Assembly (NCBI GenBank): GCA_002163155.1
Contig: MAAO01000005.1
Location: forward strand, 103,874-167,873
Direction: 5' to 3'
DNA length: 64,000 bases
Source of the DNA: Halobacteriovorax marinus
GTDB lineage: Bacteria > Bdellovibrionota > Bacteriovoracia > Bacteriovoracales > Bacteriovoracaceae
Shown: positions 9,269 through 17,719 of the stretch, piece after piece
Numbering within the stretch: the first letter of the stretch is position 1
Layout of the letters: each line of letters opens with the position of its first letter
Made by a program: the position numbers and the translations under genes
Notes under the pieces: generated by a model
The model's database searches: none
What the model was told of the DNA's origin: nothing
The model's input: only the letters and a program-made list of their open reading frames with translations

Positions 9269-10522
9269 CTAGTATAACCAAGATTTAATTTCGCTTGTTT
9301 TTCCTAAAGTGACACCTTGTCTTCTATAGGCCCAACACATATACGAAACTGAAACAAAGAAACTTGCTGGTAATCTATTGAGTGTTCCAATTTTACAACC
9401 TAGAAGAGTAGTCTTTCCTCCAAAGCCCATTGGTCCAATTCCTAATTTATTAGCAGTCGTCACAATATCTTTTTCAAGAGCATCTAATTCTGAAATACTA
9501 TTTGTATCATCTAACTTTCTTAGCAGTTGTTCTTTAGAGAAAACATAACCAGCTCCCCTGTCTCCACCAATAGTCACTCCAAGAACACCTGGTCCACAAC
9601 CCTTACCTTGCGCTTTAACGATAGCATCAAGAATAACTTTTCTTACACCATCTAAATCACGTCCAGCTTCAAGAGCAGTATTTGGAAGAGCGTACTGAGC
9701 TCCAACATTTTCACAACCGCCACCTTTAAGCATAAGTCTAACTTCAACGCCAGCGCCTTTGTGTTCATGAAAATGAATGTCTGGATGACCAGGACCAATA
9801 TTCATTGTCTCATTCTTACCTGTTAATGAATCAACAGAATTTTGTCTTAGGTATCCAATCTCAGTAGCTTTAACTACTGCTTTCTTAACAGTGTCACTGA
9901 ACTTTGATTGATTAAAACCTGTAGGATGAGAAACATAAAAGAGAATCGTCCCTGTGTCCTGACAAATAGGCTGAGACTTCTTCTTGGCAAGTGCGATATT
10001 TGCTTTAATGATATTCATCGCATATTCAGCAGTAGTATTTTCTTCTTCTCTATCAAGAGCTTCTAAAACAACTTTTTGAACATCATCAGGAATGACTGTT
10101 GAAGTTATTCTAACAAGCTCTAAAATTGAATTGAATAAAACCTTATCCGAGTTAATTTTCTTTGGTGCTGCTTTCTTCTTTGTTACTTTCTTCGCAACTT
10201 TTTTCTTCGTCGCTTTCTTAGCAACTTTTTTCTTCGTCGCTTTCTTAGCAACTTTCTTCTTCGTCGCTTTCTTCGCAACTTTTTTCTTCGTCGCTTTCTT
10301 CGCAACTTTCTTCTTCGTCACTTTCTTAGCAACTTTTTTCTTCGTCGCTTTCTTTGCAACTTTTTTCTTCGTCGCTTTCTTCGCAACTTTTTTCTTCGTC
10401 GCTTTCTTCGCTACTTTCTTCTTCGTCGCTTTCTTCGCTACTTTCTTCTTTGTAACTTTCTTTGTCGCTTTCTTAGCCACTTTCTTTTTTGCTACTTTTT
10501 TTGCAACTTTCTTCTTTGCCAT
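9269..10522 (-). CDS. Class I fumarate hydratase alpha subunit with histone-H1-like Lys/Ala repeat tail
   Basis: 417 residues. From about residue 122 on it is a complete ~296-residue alpha subunit of [4Fe-4S] fumarase: QPICQDTGT, MLKGGGCENVGAQYAL and FGGKTTLLGCKIG provide the three cluster cysteines. The first ~121 residues are an almost pure Lys/Ala/Val/Thr repeat built of VAKKATKKK nonapeptides, like bacterial histone-H1-like or HU tails. No ATG, GTG or TTG lies between the tail and the enzyme domain, the first internal Met falls inside the enzyme domain, and a GAGGGA site precedes the ATG at 10522, so the tail should be translated. It may bind nucleic acid or another polyanion. Head of an operon with the beta subunit and scoAB, divergent from a helicase gene. 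Confidence 0.92.
   Translation of the reverse strand: MAKKKVAKKVAKKKVAKKATKKVTKKKVAKKATKKKVAKKATKKKVAKKATKKKVAKKATKKKVAKKVTKKKVAKKATKKKVAKKATKKKVAKKATKKKVAKKATKKKVAKKVTKKKAAPKKINSDKVLFNSILELVRITSTVIPDDVQKVVLEALDREEENTTAEYAMNIIKANIALAKKKSQPICQDTGTILFYVSHPTGFNQSKFSDTVKKAVVKATEIGYLRQNSVDSLTGKNETMNIGPGHPDIHFHEHKGAGVEVRLMLKGGGCENVGAQYALPNTALEAGRDLDGVRKVILDAIVKAQGKGCGPGVLGVTIGGDRGAGYVFSKEQLLRKLDDTNSISELDALEKDIVTTANKLGIGPMGFGGKTTLLGCKIGTLNRLPASFFVSVSYMCWAYRRQGVTLGKTSEIKSWLY
10172..10441 (-). repeat. Ten 27-bp tandem repeats encoding VAKKATKKK
   Basis: Ten consecutive nonapeptide units, arranged as four VAKKATKKK plus one VAKKVTKKK, then the same five again, so a 135-bp block appears duplicated. At DNA level the 27-bp units differ at few silent positions. 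Shorter irregular units continue to the start codon. Expect copy-number variation by slippage or recombination. Confidence 0.9.
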
Positions 10523-10677
10523 AACAAATCCCTCTTCTTTAATATTTATTTACTCTTTCAGTTCTTATCAGTTATATATATTGCCGAAAAATAGTACCAA
10601 CGAGCAGTGTTTCTGCCTAGTTATATTCTCACTTTTGTCATTGGCTAAGCCCTTTCAATCCGTTACTGTAGGGTCCT

Positions 10678-12726
10678 ATGATTTCATTAAGTGGATTAAA
10701 TGATGCGCAGAGACAAGCTGCCGACACAATTGAAGGACCAGTTCTAATACTGGCCGGCGCTGGTAGTGGGAAGACGAGAACTATTACATATCGTATCGCA
10801 CACATGGTTGATAATCTTAATATCAATCAAAAATCTATTTTGGCCCTAAGTTTTACAAATAAGGCCGCAAAAGAAATGCGTGAGAGAATCATAGGTTTAC
10901 TCGGAAAGAAGAAATCCCGAGGTCTAACCATGGCGACTTTTCACTCGCTAGGCGTTAAAATATTAAAGAAGCAAATTACAAAACTTGGTTACCATAAGAA
11001 CTTCAGTATCTATGATTCTGCAGATCAAATCTCAATAGTTAGAGAGGCCCTAAAACATTTTAAGGCCGGCAAGGAATTTGATCGAAAGATCATCATGTCC
11101 AAAATTGGAAAATTGAAGAATCAAGGTATTACTCCACATGACTTCGCAGATAGTGAGTACTTTGATGATGAAGATCCCTACGATCACGCTCTTCTCTTTG
11201 TTTATGAATACTATCAAGAGAAGTTAAAATTCTACAATGCCATTGATTTCGACGATATACTCTTTATGACCGTTAAGTTATTTACAGATTTTCCAGAAGT
11301 GGCCAAAGAATATTCAGAACAATTTAAATATATCATGGTTGATGAGTATCAAGATACCAACTCATTACAATTTGATCTCATCAGTGCCTTAACTTCTACT
11401 CACGATAATCTCTGTGTGGTTGGCGACGATGACCAGGCGATATATTCTTTTAGAGGCGCAGATATTACAAATATCCTAAGTTTTGAAAGAGCTTTTCCTG
11501 GAGCAAAAGTTGTAATCCTAGAAGAAAATTACAGATCAGTGAGTCCAATTTTAGAGCTGGCCAATAAGGTCATTCATCAAAACGTGAATAGACGTGATAA
11601 AACTCTATGGACTAGAAGACAGAGTAACGTTAAGCCTTATCTTTGGGCCATGGGAAGTACTGAACACGAAGCGGAAGTCGTGGCCGATGAAATTACAAAA
11701 CATCAGTCCAATGGTGGTCACTTAGGAGACATTGCCATTCTCTATAGATCAAATCTACAAGCACAACCATTTGAAGAAATTTTTCGTATGAATCAAATCC
11801 CCTATACAATTATTGGTGGGCAAAAATTCTACGAGAAGAAAGAAGTTAAAGACATAATGGCGTTTTTAACTGTTATTTATAATCCAAAAGACCAATTACA
11901 ATTAAGACGTATTTTAAATATTCCAAATCGCGGAATAGGAACACGTACGCTCGAAAAATACCTTGAAAAAGGTGAACAAGAAAACATTTCACTCTTTGAG
12001 GCCTTGCACCAATATCCAGCGCTTGATCCAAATCGTGAAAAAAACATTAGAGAATTCACGGATATCATTAAAAAGTTCAAAGAAGTTTTTGAGCTTCATC
12101 CCCTTCCTCAAGCAATTAGTAAACTTCTTGAAGACATTGATTTCTTTAAGTTTATTGAACGCCAATACGACAGTGCAAAACAAGTAGAGAGAAGAAGAAA
12201 TGATGTAATGTTCTTCATTGAATCAGCAGAGCGATTTGTTAAGTACAATGGTGAAAAAGCGACTTTAAAGAACTTCTTAGAAAAACTTCTTCTACAAGAT
12301 AACCAAGATACTGAAGAAGATGAAGATGATGATGTGAGAAAGAACGAAGTGACTATGATGACATTTCACTCTTCTAAAGGACTTGAATTTGACACGGTCT
12401 ACATGGTTGGTGTTGAAGAGGAAAGCCTACCGCACAAGAATACGATAAAAAATGGTGAAGATATTTCTGAAGAGAGGCGTCTCTGTTATGTGGGAATCAC
12501 CAGAGCACAGCAAAAGCTCATTATGACCTACGCAAAAGAGAGAAAGATCTACGGTAAAGAAACTCCTAGACACGTGAGTCGTTTCATAATTGACCTAGAT
12601 AAAGAAGGATTCTTCACTCACCAAGACCGTACCACCTTTGGTCATATGTCCGAAGAAGAGGCCGACACCTATAAGAAAGACTTCTTTGCCAGTCTCATGG
12701 ACAACCTCAACGACGATACAGCTTAA
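10678..12726 (+). CDS. Superfamily 1A ATP-dependent DNA helicase (Rep/UvrD/PcrA type)
   Basis: 682 residues with all helicase motifs: LNDAQRQAA (Q motif), AGAGSGKT (Walker A), SFTNKAAKEM (Ia), VDEYQDTN (II), VGDDDQAIYSFRGAD (III), LEENYRS (IV), TFHSSKGLEFDTVYM (V) and YVGITRAQ (VI). It translocates 3'-5' on single-stranded DNA for repair or replication restart. RGLTMATFHSLG and HEAE segments plus the length near 680 look closer to Rep than to UvrD, but I cannot settle the subfamily by eye. It is divergent from the fumarase operon and convergent with uvrA. Confidence 0.93.
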   Translation: MISLSGLNDAQRQAADTIEGPVLILAGAGSGKTRTITYRIAHMVDNLNINQKSILALSFTNKAAKEMRERIIGLLGKKKSRGLTMATFHSLGVKILKKQITKLGYHKNFSIYDSADQISIVREALKHFKAGKEFDRKIIMSKIGKLKNQGITPHDFADSEYFDDEDPYDHALLFVYEYYQEKLKFYNAIDFDDILFMTVKLFTDFPEVAKEYSEQFKYIMVDEYQDTNSLQFDLISALTSTHDNLCVVGDDDQAIYSFRGADITNILSFERAFPGAKVVILEENYRSVSPILELANKVIHQNVNRRDKTLWTRRQSNVKPYLWAMGSTEHEAEVVADEITKHQSNGGHLGDIAILYRSNLQAQPFEEIFRMNQIPYTIIGGQKFYEKKEVKDIMAFLTVIYNPKDQLQLRRILNIPNRGIGTRTLEKYLEKGEQENISLFEALHQYPALDPNREKNIREFTDIIKKFKEVFELHPLPQAISKLLEDIDFFKFIERQYDSAKQVERRRNDVMFFIESAERFVKYNGEKATLKNFLEKLLLQDNQDTEEDEDDDVRKNEVTMMTFHSSKGLEFDTVYMVGVEEESLPHKNTIKNGEDISEERRLCYVGITRAQQKLIMTYAKERKIYGKETPRHVSRFIIDLDKEGFFTHQDRTTFGHMSEEEADTYKKDFFASLMDNLNDDTA

Positions 12727-12731
12727 AAATA

Positions 12732-12752
12732 AAAAGGTACGACGTACCTTTT
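12732..12752. terminator. Bidirectional terminator between helicase and uvrA
   Basis: AAAAGGTAC and GTACCTTTT pair perfectly around GAC. A-tracts on one side and T-tracts on the other allow use in both directions between the two convergent genes, six bases after the helicase stop and abutting the uvrA stop. Confidence 0.85.
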
Positions 12753-15602
12753 CTACAATAACTTCTTTAAAAATTTTCCTGTTGGACCATACTTATCTTT
12801 TGAGACATCCTCAGGAGATCCTACAACAATAATCTCTCCTCCACCTTGTCCCCCCTCCGGACCAAGATCAATCACCCAATCACAACTCTTGATGACATCT
12901 AAATTGTGTTCAATCACTACAATAGTATTTCCAGCATCAGTGAGTTTTTGAATAACCTTTAAGAGGTTTCTTATATCGTTAAAGTGTAGTCCTGTTGTTG
13001 GCTCATCTAATATATAGAGGGTTCTACCGGTGTCTCTCTTTGATAATTCTTTAGCAAGCTTAATTCGCTGGGCCTCTCCACCAGAGAGAGTTGTCGCCGG
13101 TTGCCCCAGTTTTATATAACCGAGTCCTACTTCCATTAAAGTATCTAGAATTTTGGCAATTTTTGGATGTACAGAAAAGAGCTCTTTAGCTTGCTCGACA
13201 GAGAGATCTAAGACATCTGCAATAGAGTGACCTTTGTAAAGAACTCGCAGTGTACCTTCATTGAATCTCTTAGTTTTACACTTTTCACAGGGCACCATCA
13301 CATCGGCCAAGAAGTGCATTTCCACAGTGATGAACCCATCCCCTTGGCACTCTTCACAACGTCCACCCTTTACATTAAAAGAGAATCTCCCCTTCTTGTA
13401 ACCAAGTGATTTTGACTCAGGAAGCATAGCAAAGAAATCTCGAACAAGGTCAAAGACTTTTGTATAAGTGGCCGGATTACTTCTTGGAGTTTTCCCAATT
13501 GCCTTTTGATCGATATTAATAACCTTATCTAAAAACTCTAGTCCTTCAATCCTCTTATGTGCCCCCACTTCTAGAGACGAATCATGAAGTAGGTTATTTA
13601 GTGCAGGAAAGAGAATTTGATTAATGAGAGTAGATTTTCCAGCTCCAGAAACTCCTGTGATACAAGTAAAGAGACCAATCGGAATTTCCGCAGTGACATC
13701 CTTTAGATTATTGGCGGAGGCCTTAACTATTTTTATTAAATCCCCTCCAGACTCTCTTCTTTCTGCAGGAACTTCAATACAATCTTTTCCAGATAAGAAT
13801 CTTCCAGTAATAGATCTCTTATTCTTCTTTAATTGAGCAGGAGTTCCTTGCGCCATTATTTGACCACCCAGTCTACCTGCACCTGGACCCACATCTAAAA
13901 TCCAATCAGCCGCTTCCATTGTTTCTTCATCGTGTTCAACGACGAGAATTGAATTTCCAATGTCACGCAGATGGCACAGAGTATCGATGAGTTTCTTATT
14001 ATCCCTTTGATGAAGTCCAATAGAAGGTTCATCTAAAATGTAGAGAACCCCTGTGAGTTCACTACCAATTTGAGAGGCCAAGCGAATTCTTTGCGCTTCT
14101 CCACCCGATAGAGTTGGTCCTGAACGATTTAAAGAGAGATAATTGAGTCCCACATTCACAAGAAATCCTAGTCTCGAAACAATTTCTTTTAAGAGTTCAT
14201 CAGCAATGAGTTTTTGATTTCCTTTAAGATTTAATTGTAAGAAGAATTCGTGCGCCTCTTTTATACTAAATTCTGTCACATCCGTAATAGAGAGTTTCTT
14301 TATTTTAACAGAGGAAACTTCTTTCTTTAAACGCTCCCCTCCACAATCATGACAAGGAAGAACTGAAGTGTACTTTGAAATCCAAGATCGTTTTCCATCG
14401 TTCTTACTCTTAAGAAAAAGTCGCATGAGTCTTGGAATGAGTCCTTCATATTGAGAGGACCAATTATATTCACTACCATCCCCCGTCCAGAGAAGACGAA
14501 GTTCATGTTTAGGATCGTCAGATCCATAGAGTATTCTCTCTCTAAGTTTCTTAGGCGTTTTATTCCATGATTTTGAAAGATCAAGTCCCCAACATTCTTC
14601 TAAGGCATTTACGCGGGCCAATCCCCAGTTCATTTCTTTCTTATTTCCATTTTTATCAAAGTAATTATCCCACGCGCGAACTCCACCCATACAGATAGGG
14701 ACATTTGCATCGGGTATAAGTTTAGTTTCATCGATGGTAGTTACGTTTCCTATTCCGTGACAAGATTCACACATTCCAAGGGGCGAGTTAAAAGAAAATA
14801 ATTGTGGTACAAGTTCCGGGTAGGCCTTACCACAACAACTTCTCTGCTCACTCATGCGCATGTCTTCGCGTCCATCAACATGTACGATGAGTTGTCCATT
14901 TCCGTGTTTTAGGGAAAGTTCAATACTATCTCTTAGTCTGGACTTAAAAGCTTCACCAGATTTAATTTTTAATCTATCTACAATGACTTCTAAATTATGT
15001 TTCTTATTCTTTGCAAGAGATTGAACGTCAGAGAGATTACTAATCACTCCATCAACTCTTATGCGCACAAATCCCTCAGCTCTTACTTTATCTAAGAGAT
15101 CTTTATATTCACCTTTTCTATTTTCAACAATTGGAGCTAGCAGTTGGATTTTTGTGCCTGTTGGAATGTCTAGTACCTGGGAGACCATACTTTCAGCGTC
15201 TCCTCTTCCAACTTCTTTTCCACAGTCGTAACAGTACTGTGTCCCTACTCTAGCAAAGAGTACTCGCAGGTAATCGTAAATTTCAGTAATAGTACCAACA
15301 GTAGATCTTGGATTCTTACTTGCTGATTTTTGCTCTATAGCAATTGTAGGCGATAGTCCTTTAATCGTGTCGTACTTAGGTTTTTCCATTTGACCAAGAA
15401 ATTGTCTGGCATAAGAAGAAAGAGATTCTACATAACGTCTCTGCCCTTCCGCATAGATAGTATCGAAGGCCAGGGATGATTTTCCAGATCCAGAAACACC
15501 AGTGATCACTACGAGTTTCTTTTTAGGAATTTCTACATCAATATTTTTGAGATTATGTTCACGGGCCCCGAGAACTTGGATGACGTTTAATTCTTTGGTC
15601 AT
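12753..15602 (-). CDS. uvrA: Excinuclease ABC subunit A
   Basis: 949 residues, the standard UvrA length. Two ABC ATPase halves are present: Walker A GVSGSGKSSLAFDT near residue 35 and GVSGAGKSTLINQ near 645, ABC signatures LSGGEAQRIRLA and LSGGEAQRIKLA, and Walker B LYILDEPS/LYILDEPT. Zinc modules occur as CYDCG, CESCHGIG, CHDCGGERL, and CEECQGDG...CEKCKTKRF. It scans DNA for bulky lesions with UvrB. AAAGGTAACTTTATT precedes the ATG. An 11-bp tandem repeat lies 36-57 bases upstream and may control it. Confidence 0.97.
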   Translation of the reverse strand: MTKELNVIQVLGAREHNLKNIDVEIPKKKLVVITGVSGSGKSSLAFDTIYAEGQRRYVESLSSYARQFLGQMEKPKYDTIKGLSPTIAIEQKSASKNPRSTVGTITEIYDYLRVLFARVGTQYCYDCGKEVGRGDAESMVSQVLDIPTGTKIQLLAPIVENRKGEYKDLLDKVRAEGFVRIRVDGVISNLSDVQSLAKNKKHNLEVIVDRLKIKSGEAFKSRLRDSIELSLKHGNGQLIVHVDGREDMRMSEQRSCCGKAYPELVPQLFSFNSPLGMCESCHGIGNVTTIDETKLIPDANVPICMGGVRAWDNYFDKNGNKKEMNWGLARVNALEECWGLDLSKSWNKTPKKLRERILYGSDDPKHELRLLWTGDGSEYNWSSQYEGLIPRLMRLFLKSKNDGKRSWISKYTSVLPCHDCGGERLKKEVSSVKIKKLSITDVTEFSIKEAHEFFLQLNLKGNQKLIADELLKEIVSRLGFLVNVGLNYLSLNRSGPTLSGGEAQRIRLASQIGSELTGVLYILDEPSIGLHQRDNKKLIDTLCHLRDIGNSILVVEHDEETMEAADWILDVGPGAGRLGGQIMAQGTPAQLKKNKRSITGRFLSGKDCIEVPAERRESGGDLIKIVKASANNLKDVTAEIPIGLFTCITGVSGAGKSTLINQILFPALNNLLHDSSLEVGAHKRIEGLEFLDKVINIDQKAIGKTPRSNPATYTKVFDLVRDFFAMLPESKSLGYKKGRFSFNVKGGRCEECQGDGFITVEMHFLADVMVPCEKCKTKRFNEGTLRVLYKGHSIADVLDLSVEQAKELFSVHPKIAKILDTLMEVGLGYIKLGQPATTLSGGEAQRIKLAKELSKRDTGRTLYILDEPTTGLHFNDIRNLLKVIQKLTDAGNTIVVIEHNLDVIKSCDWVIDLGPEGGQGGGEIIVVGSPEDVSKDKYGPTGKFLKKLL

Positions 15603-15637
15603 AATAAAGTTACCTTTTTATTTGTTTCCAAGAATTG

Positions 15638-15659
15638 TATGCGTAAGTTATGCGTAAGT
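15638..15659. promoter_or_regulatory. 11-bp exact tandem repeat upstream of uvrA
   Basis: TATGCGTAAGT occurs twice in direct succession, one helical turn apart, in the uvrA upstream region. Each copy holds a GTAA half-site. It is probably an operator or UP-like element. It does not form the exact TTAC-N3-GTAA palindrome that I recall for Bdellovibrio LexA. Confidence 0.45.
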
Positions 15660-15676
15660 AAATATTAAAATGCAAA

Positions 15677-15713
15677 AAAAAACGCCCGAGAATTGTACGA
15701 CTCGGGCGTTTTA
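15677..15713. terminator. Strong GC hairpin flanked by A and T tracts
   Basis: ACGCCCGAG and CTCGGGCGT pair around AATTGTACGA with an A-tract before and TTTT after. It lies downstream of the (-) small secreted protein gene and upstream of uvrA, so it terminates the former and isolates uvrA. Confidence 0.85.
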
Positions 15714-15735
15714 TGGAATTTAATCAAAGAGTAAA

Positions 15736-16080
15736 CTATGATTGTTGTTGCTGGTTTCTACCGCCACGTTGTCCACCAGCTCTTCTAGTTTTCTTCTTAC
15801 CTTTAAGAATACACTTAAATTTTACTTTGCTTGTATTCGCTTTCTTTATCGCTTTAACACATCTTAAAGCACCAACTTTCTTTATTTCTCTAGTGAACTT
15901 TCCACCAGTTTTAGTAATTTCTTCAACTTCTAATGCCATGTAAATAGCTTTTGCTTTCTTACCTTTTACTACTACCTTCTTCATTTTCTTAGGTGCAGAT
16001 TGGTTTTGAGCTGCAGGGTTGTGTGCAAAAGTTGTTAAAGTCATTACTGAAAGTGCTAAAATAGTTATCATCTTTTTCAT
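15736..16080 (-). CDS. Small secreted highly basic protein
   Basis: 114 residues with a Sec signal peptide (MKKMITILALSVMTLTTFA). The mature part is very rich in Lys/Arg (KKMKKVVVKGKKAK, LKGKKKTRR), has two Cys about 20 residues apart (ALRCVKAI, KFKCIL) and ends in a Gly/Arg/Gln tail (AGGQRGGRNQQQQS). I do not recognise it. The charge suggests binding to polyanions such as LPS or nucleic acid outside the cytoplasm. It is monocistronic with its own terminator. Confidence 0.7.
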   Translation of the reverse strand: MKKMITILALSVMTLTTFAHNPAAQNQSAPKKMKKVVVKGKKAKAIYMALEVEEITKTGGKFTREIKKVGALRCVKAIKKANTSKVKFKCILKGKKKTRRAGGQRGGRNQQQQS

Positions 16081-16314
16081 GGGTTACTCCTTAAGTTTGT
16101 TTCCCTCTTTTCGTTAAAACAGTTCTACACAAGAAGTAGATTTGATGAAACTAAAAATTAATTAATATAATTCAATAAATTTACTAATAGTAAATACTGC
16201 TACCAGAACTTACGTAATATAAGGTACTTAGACATGCCTAAACAGTTAAAAAGTTTCTCATTTTTTTGTTTTTATATTTTGAAAGTATGTAAAAATCAAC
16301 TCATTTAGGGTAAC
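16081..16314. other. Intergenic region, divergent promoters
   Basis: About 230 AT-rich bases separate the (-) basic secreted protein from (+) epmC. The only structured element I see is the 8-bp palindrome TTACGTAA at 16210-16217. No ORF or RNA gene is supported. Confidence 0.5.
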
Positions 16315-16323
16315 TTGCCTGCA

Positions 16324-16815
16324 ATGAATTTTAAAATCGAAGATATTCAATCTATTTTCCACCAAACTTTTAGAGAGTCTTACAAGACTGAACTTATCTT
16401 TGGTGCAGATGAACCCTTCTATAAAGCGGCAAAAAGAGAAAATGAAGAACATAAGCTCATTTGCAGAAGTGATTTCTTCGCTTCGGCCCTGCATGAGATT
16501 TCCCATTGGTGTGTGGCCGGCAATGAACGACGCAAAGAGGATGACTTTGGTTATTGGTATAATCCAGACGGAAGAGACTTAGATCAACAGAAGATTTTTG
16601 AGAATGTAGAAGTAAAACCTCAGGCACTTGAAAAAGCTTTTAGCGAGGCCTGTAATTATCCTTTCAAAGTGAGCGTTGATAACCTCTCACTTTCAGATTA
16701 TGACTCCTCACCTTTTGCTGAAAAAGTAATTGAGAAGCTTACCTACTATAGAGAAAATGGTTTTCCAAAAAGAGCGACATTATTCATTAGTGCTCTGGAA
16801 GAGTTTTACTCTTAA
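16324..16815 (+). CDS. epmC: Elongation factor P hydroxylase (YfcM family)
   Basis: About 163 residues matching E. coli EpmC/YfcM along most of its length. The block ASALHEISHWCVAGNERRKEDDFGYWY followed by NPDGRD and VEVKPQALE is diagnostic; the His/Glu residues in HEISH are likely iron ligands. EpmC hydroxylates the modified lysine of elongation factor P. No efp, epmA or epmB is in this window, so whether the substrate pathway exists here is unknown. Start choice is uncertain: the ORF track begins at a TTG three codons earlier; AGGG sits four bases before the TTG and thirteen before this ATG. Confidence 0.88.
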   Translation: MNFKIEDIQSIFHQTFRESYKTELIFGADEPFYKAAKRENEEHKLICRSDFFASALHEISHWCVAGNERRKEDDFGYWYNPDGRDLDQQKIFENVEVKPQALEKAFSEACNYPFKVSVDNLSLSDYDSSPFAEKVIEKLTYYRENGFPKRATLFISALEEFYS

Positions 16816-16836
16816 ACTCTTCCACGTAGAAACAAT

Positions 16837-17250
16837 TTATTTAAGGACTTTAACTCCAGAGGCCACCAAACGATATTCCGTTTTTCCTTCTGTCACTTTT
16901 GAAGGGTCTCCCCCTGCATCTTCAATATAGTGTTTCGTTTCAGCTAGAGACATTTTCTTTTTAATTATTTTCCCCTGTACTAGAACATTTTTTCCAACTA
17001 AAGAAAAAGGAACAAAGAATTTATAATCTTTAAAAGTTACACGATAATCAGCTGACTTGTCTTCTAGAGACATCCAACAACCTTTCGTTTTGCAAACACT
17101 TCCAACCTTTGCTTCTATGAGAACTTCTTCTTTTGAATTGGACTTAATCGCCTGTGACAAAGAAATAGTTTTCTTCAAAGTTATAGCAGTTCCATATTGA
17201 GTGTTGGCCATAACATTAAACGTAAGTAAAAACAGAACAAGAAATTTCAT
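16837..17250 (-). CDS. Secreted DUF4920-like protein
   Basis: 137 residues with a short signal peptide (MKFLVLFLLTFNVMA). The mature domain has VEAKVGSVCKTKGCWMSLED, VTFKDYKFFVPFSLVGKNVLVQGKI and KHYIEDAGGDPSKVTEG, the pattern I associate with DUF4920 proteins of Bacteroidetes and Bdellovibrio, including the CxxxGCW motif. Periplasmic; function unknown, with metal or redox chemistry at the Cys pair possible. It is convergent with epmC. Confidence 0.72.
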   Translation of the reverse strand: MKFLVLFLLTFNVMANTQYGTAITLKKTISLSQAIKSNSKEEVLIEAKVGSVCKTKGCWMSLEDKSADYRVTFKDYKFFVPFSLVGKNVLVQGKIIKKKMSLAETKHYIEDAGGDPSKVTEGKTEYRLVASGVKVLK

Positions 17251-17443
17251 AAGGTCTCCAAGGGACTAAATTATCGAATCTCTATTTTATGATTGAATAA
17301 GTACTGTCGTCAAATATCTTAAGGAGAAACTATATTTAGAAGAGTTTTACTCAACTAAATCAGCTGAATTAATTTTAAATTATATTGAGAGTCATGCACC
17401 TAGAAACGATAATAGTTCTATTCAAAGATTTCAAGGAGGAATC

Positions 17444-17614
17444 ATGGCAAAGAAAAAATTGTGGATACCGCTAACGCAAAAGAATAAAAGTAGTCGTATT
17501 GAGAATCTTCGTTTAGACATTCAAAAGATAATTGAATCAGAAGGTGACTATCTAAGACCTAAGTCACTTCGTAAAATTTTAAAAATTGAAAGAGAAATCT
17601 CAAAACTAGTCTAA
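17444..17614 (+). CDS. 56-residue basic protein not in the ORF track
   Basis: ATG at 17444 is preceded by a perfect AGGAGGA at a good distance, and the frame encodes 56 residues, starting MAKKKLWIPLTQKNKS and ending EREISKLV, before TAA. Helical, Lys/Arg-rich, no signal peptide. The same frame is open for about 50 codons upstream with plausible residues (such as LEEFYSTKSAELILNYIESH) but no ATG/GTG/TTG start, so the gene might be a shortened version of a longer ancestor. It is followed by a hairpin terminator. Function unknown. Confidence 0.6.
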   Translation: MAKKKLWIPLTQKNKSSRIENLRLDIQKIIESEGDYLRPKSLRKILKIEREISKLV

Positions 17615-17620
17615 ATATTT

Positions 17621-17652
17621 GGTTTTGGTCACTTCTTGCAAGTGACCAAAAC
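17621..17652 (+). terminator. Hairpin after the 56-aa gene
   Basis: TTTTGGTCACTT and AAGTGACCAAAA pair perfectly around CTTGC, seven bases after the small gene's stop. Confidence 0.75.
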
Positions 17653-17662
17653 ACTAAAATTA

Positions 17663-17701
17663 ATGTCCAAAAAAAAGACACCCTATAGGTGCCTTTTTCT
17701 A
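17663..17701 (-). terminator. Terminator downstream of acnB
   Basis: An imperfect hairpin (GACACC-CTATA-GGTGCC region) flanked by an A8 tract and a T5 tract, directly after the end of acnB on the minus strand; read from that strand it ends in a long T-run. Confidence 0.65.
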
Positions 17702-17719
17702 TAATTAAATCTATCTTTT

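Noticed and set aside
10172-10441. CRISPR-like regular 27-bp repeats
   Set aside because: Repeats are directly adjacent with no unique spacers and encode an in-frame peptide repeat.
10092-10703. 203-aa (+) ORF rich in FFVAF repeats
   Set aside because: It is the antisense shadow of the fumarase Lys/Ala repeat tail; no ribosome site and no sensible product.
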